This document shows positions 58,751 to 64,000 of a stretch of 64,000 nt of DNA, piece by piece. Origin of the DNA: DASSUW01 sp963740605 (lineage in GTDB: Bacteria; Actinomycetota; Thermoleophilia; Solirubrobacterales; Solirubrobacteraceae); NCBI GenBank assembly GCA_963740605.1, contig CAVUFC010000010.1:510894-574893 (forward strand), given 5' to 3'. The translations under genes were made by a program, and so were the position numbers. Under the pieces are notes generated by a model. The model made no database searches. It was not told the origin of the DNA and saw only the letters and a list, made by a program, of their open reading frames with translations. Numbering within the stretch: the first letter of the stretch is position 1; every line of letters begins with the position of its first letter.

Positions 58751-60576
58751 AGCCCCATGTCCGCACCGGTGTCATCGCCGGCACCGTGGTCGCCGCCCTG
58801 CTCGGCATCGGCGCCGACCAGGCCGCGGCGTCCTACACCGGCCGGGTCCAGGACGACACGCTGACGCTCACGGGCACCTCCGCGAGCGACCAGCTGATCG
58901 TGCGGCTCGGGACCACCCCGAACGAGCTGGTCGCCGACGTCGGTGCCGACGGCACGGCCGACTTCACGTTCGACCGCACGCAGTTCAGCAAGATCGTCGT
59001 CAACGCCGGCGGCGGTGATGACACCGTGCGGATCAGCCACGAAGCCGGCTTGTTCAGCGACGAGCAGGTCACGATCAACGGCGGCAACGGCGCCGACACC
59101 CTGATCGGCGACGTCGGCGACGACGTGCTCAACGGCGACGGCGGCAACGACCACGTCGACGGCAACATCGGTGCCGACACGATCGCGCTCGGCTCCGGCA
59201 ACGACACCGCCCAGTGGGATCCGGGCGACGGCAGCGACACTGTCGAGGGCGACGGCGGCAACGACACGCTCGACTTCAACGGCTCTAACGCCGCCGAGAC
59301 GATCGACCTGAGCGCGAACGGCGAGCGTGTGCGGCTGTTCCGCAACGTCGCGGCGGTCACGCAGGATCTCGACGGCGTCGAGCGGCTCGACCTCGCCACG
59401 CTCGGGAGCGCCGACACGGTGAACGTCGGTGACCTCACGGGGACCGACCTCAAGACCGCCGACATCAACCTGGCGGGCTTCGACGGCCAGGGCGACGGCG
59501 CAGCGGATGTGGTCAATGCGATCGGTACCGAGGACGCGGACAACGTCACGGCGAGCTCGCCGGCCGGCGGGATCCTCATCGACGGTCTCGCCACCGAGAC
59601 GCACGTGACGGGCGGTGAGTCGGCCGACGCGGTCAACATCGACGCCCGCGGCGGCGACGACACGATCAGCGGAGGCGTCGGGCTCGAAGGCCCGGTCAGC
59701 GTCAACGCGATCGGCGGCACCGGCGTCGACAGCGCCGTCTACAAGGGCACGAACGCGGCTGACACGATCACGGTCGCCCCGGTGATCGACAAGGTCATCG
59801 CGGTCGCCGCCGGCGCGCCGTTCGGCGCCGCGACCGAGACCTTCTCGGTCCAGAGCCTCGGCGGCGCCGACACGATCGCCGGCATCAACGGTCCGCTGTC
59901 GCCGGTCGAGCTCACGCTCGACGGCGGATCGGGCGACGACACGGTGCGTGGCACCAACTTCCCCGAGCGCCTGCTCGGCGGGAGCGGCAGCGACCGCATC
60001 GACGGCAACATCGGTGCCGACACGGAGCTGGGTGGCGGCGGAGCCGACACGTTCCAGTGGGATCCCGGCGACGGCAGCGACACACTCGAGGGCGAGGGCG
60101 GTAGCGATGTCCTCGACTTCAACGGGTCCAACGCCGCCGAGAACATCGATGTCTCGGCGAACGGCTCGCGTGGCCTGCTCACCCGCAACGTCGCCGCGAT
60201 CACGCAGGACTTCGACGGCATCGAAGGCCTCGACATCGCGACGCTGGGCAGTGCCGACAACGTCAGCGTCAACGACGTCACCGGCACGGCGGTCAAGACC
60301 GTCGACGTCAACCTCGCCGGATTCGACGGCACCGGCGACGCGGCGGCCGACAGCGTCACCGTCAACGGCACCGCAGGGGCCGACTCGGTGCAGCTGCGGC
60401 GCGCCGACACCCAGGTCCAGGTGCGCGGGCTGGCGGCGCAGACGCGGGTGGTCGGCTCCGAGCCGGCGCTCGACACCCTGCGCATCCAGACGCTCGCCGG
60501 GGACGACCGGGTCACCCTCGAGGACACGGTGAACGGTCTCATCAACCCGATCGTCGACCTCGGCGCTGACGACTAG
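58747..60576 (+). CDS. Secreted RTX-like calcium-binding repeat protein
   Basis: 609 aa with a signal peptide (cleavage near AAAS, residue 29). Rich in Asp/Gly/Asn with RTX-type nonapeptides such as GGNGADTLIGD and GDGGNDHVDG. The protein is internally duplicated: residues about 111-300 and 391-575 align with an offset of 281, sharing DGNIGADT, QWDPGDGSDT, LDFNGSNAAE, RNVAA-TQD and NLAGFDG. Probably folds as a calcium-stabilised beta-roll outside the cell. Actinobacterial, so export is by Sec and not by a type I system. Followed by a strong terminator. Confidence 0.87.
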   Translation: MKPHVRTGVIAGTVVAALLGIGADQAAASYTGRVQDDTLTLTGTSASDQLIVRLGTTPNELVADVGADGTADFTFDRTQFSKIVVNAGGGDDTVRISHEAGLFSDEQVTINGGNGADTLIGDVGDDVLNGDGGNDHVDGNIGADTIALGSGNDTAQWDPGDGSDTVEGDGGNDTLDFNGSNAAETIDLSANGERVRLFRNVAAVTQDLDGVERLDLATLGSADTVNVGDLTGTDLKTADINLAGFDGQGDGAADVVNAIGTEDADNVTASSPAGGILIDGLATETHVTGGESADAVNIDARGGDDTISGGVGLEGPVSVNAIGGTGVDSAVYKGTNAADTITVAPVIDKVIAVAAGAPFGAATETFSVQSLGGADTIAGINGPLSPVELTLDGGSGDDTVRGTNFPERLLGGSGSDRIDGNIGADTELGGGGADTFQWDPGDGSDTLEGEGGSDVLDFNGSNAAENIDVSANGSRGLLTRNVAAITQDFDGIEGLDIATLGSADNVSVNDVTGTAVKTVDVNLAGFDGTGDAAADSVTVNGTAGADSVQLRRADTQVQVRGLAAQTRVVGSEPALDTLRIQTLAGDDRVTLEDTVNGLINPIVDLGADD

Positions 60577-60588
60577 GGGGAGGACAAC

Positions 60589-60620
60589 CCCGGGGCCTCC
60601 CACGCACGGGAGGCCCCGGG
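60589..60620 (+). terminator. Terminator after the RTX-like gene
   Basis: Perfect 13-bp stem (60589-60601 with 60608-60620), loop ACGCAC, 12 bases after the stop. Confidence 0.9.
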
Positions 60621-60632
60621 CCCTACCTCCAT

Positions 60633-61190
60633 GTGCGTGACACCCAGCTCGGCGCGTTGGATCCGACGACGCGGCTGGTGACGATCAGCGTCGGCGGCGA
60701 CAACCTGCACTTCTCGACCGTGATGAAGGACTGCGTGTTCCCGCGGGGCCCGTCGTGCCAGGACTCGTTGCGCGACCACGTCAACACGAAGGCACTGCGC
60801 TCGCTGCGCGCGGACCTGCGCGGGCTCTACCGCGACATCCGCAACCGGGCGACGTCGGCGACCGTCCTCGTGCTCGGCTATCCCGCGCTCGTCCCGCGCG
60901 ATCACATCGATGGCTGCGGCGCGATGGACAGCGGCGACGCGGCGCCGATCCACCGGACGGCGGTCCGGCTCAACCGGTCGATCCGGCGTGCGGTCGGCAA
61001 CCGCCGCGGGTTCCGCTGCGTCTCGCTCGTCACCACGTTTCGCGGCCACCCGGCCTGCAACAGCGACGCCGAGGACTGGATCAACAGCATCGTCGAGACC
61101 GACAGGAACGAGTCGTTCCACCCGAACGAGGCCGGCCACCGCGCCATCGCGCGCCACCTCAGGAGCGTCGCGCCGCGCTACTTCGGGTGA
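60633..61190 (+). pseudogene. SGNH/GDSL hydrolase, N-terminally truncated
   Basis: 185 codons that begin in mid-domain. The block III region (TRLVTISVGGDNLHF, normally GGND) and block V (ESFHPNEAGHRAIA, with catalytic Asp/His context) are present, plus the Cys-rich loops of secreted actinobacterial SGNH esterases. Block I (GDS, the nucleophile) and the signal peptide are missing, and 12 bases upstream is the terminator of the RTX gene. With no nucleophile it cannot be an active hydrolase. A GTG at 60633 could start translation, but no ribosome site or promoter is apparent. Confidence 0.72.
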
Positions 61191-61191
61191 C

Positions 61192-61223
61192 TTGACAGAT
61201 CGAGGTACTGATGATTTTATAAT
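61192..61223 (+). promoter_or_regulatory. Consensus promoter of the MFS/MarR unit
   Basis: TTGACA at 61192-61197 and TATAAT at 61218-61223, unusually close to consensus for this genome but with a long 20-base spacer. The -10 box is only 4 bases from the ATG, so the mRNA is leaderless or nearly so. A long spacer suggests dependence on a bound regulator. Confidence 0.72.
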
Positions 61224-61244
61224 AGTTATGGAATCGTCAGTACC
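61204..61244. promoter_or_regulatory. Inverted-repeat operator spanning promoter and start codon
   Basis: 13-base arms, GGTACTGATGATT (61204-61216) and AATCGTCAGTACC (61232-61244), one mismatch, 15-base spacer containing the -10 box and the ATG. Likely site for the MarR-family protein encoded downstream, or for a TetR-type regulator. Confidence 0.75.
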
Positions 61245-62625
61245 GACTCGTCGCCACCGCATCGGCATTCTGCTGATCTGCTCGTTGAGCCTGTTCATCG
61301 TCGGGCTCGACATCACCATCGTGAACGTCGCGCTGCCGTCGATCGGGCGTGAGCTCGGCGCCGGCATCTCGGGGCTGCAATGGACGGTCGATGCCTACAC
61401 GGTCGTGTTGGCGAGCCTGCTGATGTTCTCCGGCTCGATGGGCGACCGGCTCGGCCGCAAGGGCGTGTTCATCGCGGGCCTCGGCGTGTTCTCGGCGGCG
61501 TCGGTGCTGTGCAGCCTGGCGCCGACCGTCGAGCTGCTCGTGGCGGCCCGCGTGCTGCAGGCGGTCGGCGCGTCGATGCTCAATCCGGTGGCGATGTCGA
61601 TCGTCACGAACACCTTCACCGATCCGCGCGAGCGCGCGCAGGCGGTCGGCGTGTGGGGCGCGGTGTTCGGGGTCTCGATGGCGCTCGGCCCGATCGTCGG
61701 CGGCACCGTCGTCTCGGCGATCGGGTGGCGGGCGATCTTCTGGATCAATCTTCCGATCGGGCTGGCCGCGATCGCGCTGACGCTGCGCTTCATCCCGGAG
61801 TCGCGGGCACCGCGGCCCCGGCGGTTCGATCCCGTCGGTCAGATCCTGGTGATCGTGCTCCTGGCGACGCTCACCGCCGGGATCATCGAGGAGATGGTGT
61901 CGCTGTTCGCCGTGGCCGCGGCCGCGCTGGCCGGCCTGCTGGCGTACGAGCCGCGCCGCCAGGAGCCGCTGATCGACCTGCGGTTCTTCCGCTCGATCCC
62001 GTTCGCGTCGGCGATCGTGATCTCGGTGGCCGCATTCTCCGCGTTCGGTGGGTTCCTGTTCCTCAACACCCTGTACCTGCAGGAGGCGCGCGGCCTCTCG
62101 CCCGTGCAGGCCGGGCTGGCCACCGTCCCACTGGCGTTGATGACGGTGTTCGCGTCGCCGCTGTCGGGCCGGATCGTGGGTCGCCGCGGTCCGCGGCTGC
62201 CGCTGGTGATCGCAGGTGTCGGGCTGATCGTCGCGAGCCTGATGCTGGCCGGGCTCGAGACCACGACGCCGGTCGCGTGGCTGCTGGCGGCGTATGTCGT
62301 GTTCGGGCTCGGCTTCGGGTTCGTCAACGCGCCGATCACCAACGCCGCGGTGTCCGGGATGCCGCGCGCACAGGCGGGGGTCGCCGCGGCGATCGCGACC
62401 ACGTCGCGCCAGGTCGGGCAGACGCTCGGCGTGGCCGTTGTCGGGGCGATCGTCAGCTCGCACGCGGCCACGGGCCTCTCGTCGGCGAGCCACCCGGTGT
62501 GGTGGACGCTCGTGGGCTGCGGCGTGCTCGTGCTAGTACTCGGGCTGATGGCGACCGCGCGACGCGCGACCGAATCGGCCCGCCGGACGGCCGCAGCGCT
62601 CAACCCGGAGGCGTTGGTTGCCTAG
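61228..62625 (+). CDS. MFS exporter (DHA2/EmrB-like)
   Basis: 465 aa from the ATG at 61228, about 14 membrane helices. Opens LFIVGLDITIVNVALPSIGRELG (motif D1), has motif A SGSMGDRLGRKGVFI near 69-83, and a motif C region MALGPIVGGTVVSAIGWRAIFWINLP. Proton-driven drug or small-molecule efflux. Preceded by a consensus promoter and a long inverted repeat; overlaps the MarR gene by 8 bases. This is a typical self-contained, ligand-inducible efflux unit and may be horizontally acquired, judging by its A/T-rich promoter. Confidence 0.92.
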   Translation: MESSVPTRRHRIGILLICSLSLFIVGLDITIVNVALPSIGRELGAGISGLQWTVDAYTVVLASLLMFSGSMGDRLGRKGVFIAGLGVFSAASVLCSLAPTVELLVAARVLQAVGASMLNPVAMSIVTNTFTDPRERAQAVGVWGAVFGVSMALGPIVGGTVVSAIGWRAIFWINLPIGLAAIALTLRFIPESRAPRPRRFDPVGQILVIVLLATLTAGIIEEMVSLFAVAAAALAGLLAYEPRRQEPLIDLRFFRSIPFASAIVISVAAFSAFGGFLFLNTLYLQEARGLSPVQAGLATVPLALMTVFASPLSGRIVGRRGPRLPLVIAGVGLIVASLMLAGLETTTPVAWLLAAYVVFGLGFGFVNAPITNAAVSGMPRAQAGVAAAIATTSRQVGQTLGVAVVGAIVSSHAATGLSSASHPVWWTLVGCGVLVLVLGLMATARRATESARRTAAALNPEALVA

Positions 62626-63025
62626 CGACGCCCGCGACGTCTGGCTGCTGATGTCCGACCTCGTGCTCGATAACACGCGCCGGCGCGAGGTCTCCGATGC
62701 GCTGGGCATGAGCTTCGGCCGCGCCCGCGCGATCCGCCGCCTCGCCCGGCAGCCGATGTCGATGCGCGAGTTCGCCGACGCGATGGGCATCGACCCGCCG
62801 AACGCCACGGTGCTCGTCGCCGGCCTTGAGGCCCAGGGCCTCGCGCGCCGCACGCCGCATCCCACCGACGGACGCGCCAAGGTGGTCGAGGCCACGCGCA
62901 AGGGCAAGGCGCTCGCCCGCCGGGCGAACGAGATCCTCGCGACGCCCCCGGCGGCCCTCAGCGAACTCGACCCCGACGAGCTCGCGACGCTCCGGCGGAT
63001 CCTCGACACCGTTCGCGGTCGCTGA
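62618..63025 (+). CDS. MarR-family transcriptional regulator
   Basis: 135 aa, TTG start inside the end of the MFS gene (8-base overlap, the same arrangement as the TPP enzyme at 9423). Winged-helix domain: GRARAIRRLARQPMSMREFADAMGIDPPNATVLVAGLEAQGL followed by the RRTPHPTDGRAKVV wing. Usually represses the gene pair it belongs to and lets go on binding a phenolic or drug ligand. Its operator is probably the inverted repeat at 61204-61244. Confidence 0.88.
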   Translation: MPSDARDVWLLMSDLVLDNTRRREVSDALGMSFGRARAIRRLARQPMSMREFADAMGIDPPNATVLVAGLEAQGLARRTPHPTDGRAKVVEATRKGKALARRANEILATPPAALSELDPDELATLRRILDTVRGR

Positions 63026-63128
63026 TTTCCAGGAGGCTCTCAGGAAAGCCGACCTCTTTTCTTACGAACGGCGCTGACACTGCCCGTCGCCCACCTTGAA
63101 CCGGAAGCGAAGGGGTTCCTTGAGTGCC

Positions 63129-63968
63129 ATGACCGAAGCCTCGGCAACGAGCACGCCGCCGAGGGCGCGCCGCCGCCCGCCTCTCACGCCCGTGCTGGCG
63201 ATCGCCGCGCTCGTCGCCGTCGTCGGCGCCGCCGTCGCCGTCGGAAGCTCCGGTTCGAGCGGTGCCGCTGCCGCCACGACGCGCACCGTGACCGTCAAGC
63301 CAGGAGTGGTCCAGTCGACGGTCTCCGGCAGCGGCAGCCTGGCCGCCCGGCGTGACCGCGAGCTCGCCTTCGTGACGGCCGGGACGATCAAGAAGGTCTT
63401 CGTCAGCACCGGCGAGCGCGTCGCCAAGGGCGAGGTGCTCGCGCGCCTGAAGACGACGGCCGGCGGCACTCGACGCCTGCGCGCGCCGTTCGCCGGCACC
63501 ATCGCGGCCGCCGACGTCGCGGTGGGCGGCACCGTCGGTGGGGTCTCGAGCTCGTCGTCAGGCGTGAGCGGGGCGGCTGGGTCGTCGAGCACCGATACGA
63601 CGACGGCCTTCGAGCTCGTGTCCCTGAAGTCCTACGAGATGACGGTCTCGCTCTCGGAGTCGGACATCGGCAAGGTCAAGAAGGACCAGGCGGCGACCGT
63701 GATCGTCGACGCGACCGGCGACCAGCTGGCTGCGCGCGTACAGCGCGTGTCGCTGCTGCCCACGTCGTCGAGCGACTCCGCGAGCGGCTCCTCCTCGTCG
63801 TCGTCAGCCGTCGCCTACTCCGTCACGCTGCGGCTGACTCAGTCAGCCCGGAGCCTGCGCCCGGGCATGACCGCCAGCGCGGACATCGTCACCTCGGAGG
63901 CGACCGGTCTCACCGTGCCGACCGCGGCTCTGCGACCCCTCGTAGCTTCACCCTCCTCGGACTCCTGA
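63129..63968 (+). CDS. Efflux adaptor (MacA/HlyD-like), C-terminally cut short
   Basis: 279 aa from the ATG at 63129. Membrane helix near 24-44, then the adaptor core: VKPGVVQSTVSGSGSLAARRD, FVTAGTIKKVFVSTGERVAKGEVLARL (lipoyl half), a Ser-rich insert, a second half FAGTIAAADVAVGGTVGG, and the beta-barrel (FELVSLKSYEMTVSLSESDIGKVK). It ends LTVPTAALRPLVASPSSDS where relatives go on for 50 or more residues of membrane-proximal domain, and no ATPase or permease follows. The stop is 12 bases from a tRNA gene. Confidence 0.8.
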   Translation: MTEASATSTPPRARRRPPLTPVLAIAALVAVVGAAVAVGSSGSSGAAAATTRTVTVKPGVVQSTVSGSGSLAARRDRELAFVTAGTIKKVFVSTGERVAKGEVLARLKTTAGGTRRLRAPFAGTIAAADVAVGGTVGGVSSSSSGVSGAAGSSSTDTTTAFELVSLKSYEMTVSLSESDIGKVKKDQAATVIVDATGDQLAARVQRVSLLPTSSSDSASGSSSSSSAVAYSVTLRLTQSARSLRPGMTASADIVTSEATGLTVPTAALRPLVASPSSDS

Positions 63969-63979
63969 CGCCGGCGAAA

Positions 63980-64000
63980 TGGAGCTAGGGGGACTCGAAC
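63980..64000 (-). tRNA. tRNA 3' end, probably tRNA-Ala (cut by window edge)
   Basis: The reverse complement reads GTTCGAGTCCCCCTAGCTCCA: a T-loop (TTCGA), the 3' side of the T stem and the acceptor strand TAGCTCC plus discriminator A. CCA is not encoded. The acceptor end matches actinobacterial tRNA-Ala as I remember it. The anticodon is outside the window. Confidence 0.85.

Noticed and set aside
58468..60603. 711-codon minus-strand open frame
   Set aside because: Antisense to the RTX-like gene; its repeats merely mirror the repeats of the sense gene.

Overview
The window is very GC-rich (roughly 70% by eye) and densely packed. Many neighbouring genes overlap by 1-4 bases, and GTG and TTG starts are common. 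The flagellin, the actinobacterial families (DUF6325, DUF6314, DUF3105, LtrA, MprA/MprB-like two-component pair, LuxR/AAA giant regulator, LigD-type polymerase, peptidoglycan-binding MacA-like adaptor) and the many heads of transcription units that look leaderless all suggest an actinobacterium. My best guess is a flagellated member of the Thermoleophilia (Solirubrobacterales); this is inferred from gene content and not proven.

1-19 kb is a flagellin-linked glycosylation island. It opens with the end of a flagellin gene and a strong terminator, followed by two glycosyltransferases and a CHAP-type hydrolase. Genes for a pseudaminic/legionaminic-like nonulosonic acid are scattered on both strands: PseB (17906-18916), PseC (4907-6010), PseG (7803-8690), a NeuB/PseI-like synthase (5979-6857) and an SpsF-like cytidylyltransferase (2775-3464). 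Mixed with them are a class III aminotransferase, an NAD-dependent epimerase, twin zinc-ribbon methyltransferases, a GH57-like protein, a GT-B-like protein and a tightly coupled block of SDR reductase, acetolactate-synthase-like TPP enzyme and ATP-grasp ligase. No PseH acetyltransferase is visible, so the sugar may carry an unusual acyl group. This is the best candidate here for an undescribed pathway.

19-24 kb is mostly household: small coiled-coil proteins, DUF6325 and SHOCT proteins, PurM, UppP, a DedA membrane protein and a secreted trypsin-like protease. 24-36 kb is a second polysaccharide region: DegT aminotransferase, DUF354 protein, membrane-bound CapD/PglF-type dehydratase, a LytR-C protein, an FlgD-like/DUF6605 secreted protein, LtrA, two GT2 transferases and an initiating sugar phosphotransferase.

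36-64 kb is a mixed accessory region. It holds a CsoR regulator with its operator, hydrolases, a haloalkane-dehalogenase-like protein, a lytic transglycosylase, a two-component system followed by a rearranged MacAB-type efflux operon, two drug-type MFS exporters with inverted-repeat operators, a LigD polymerase, a giant LuxR regulator, an RTX-like secreted protein and, at the right edge, the 3' end of a tRNA (probably Ala) on the minus strand. This half contains several broken genes: a GNAT with an internal deletion and frameshift, a lipoprotein-adaptor-ABC fusion lacking the Walker A half, a TetR without its DNA-binding domain, an SGNH hydrolase without its N-terminus, and an adaptor cut short beside the tRNA. 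A 115-bp palindromic repeat occurs twice (3505 and 38314), each copy just upstream of a leaderless promoter. No insertion sequences, phage genes or CRISPR arrays were seen.
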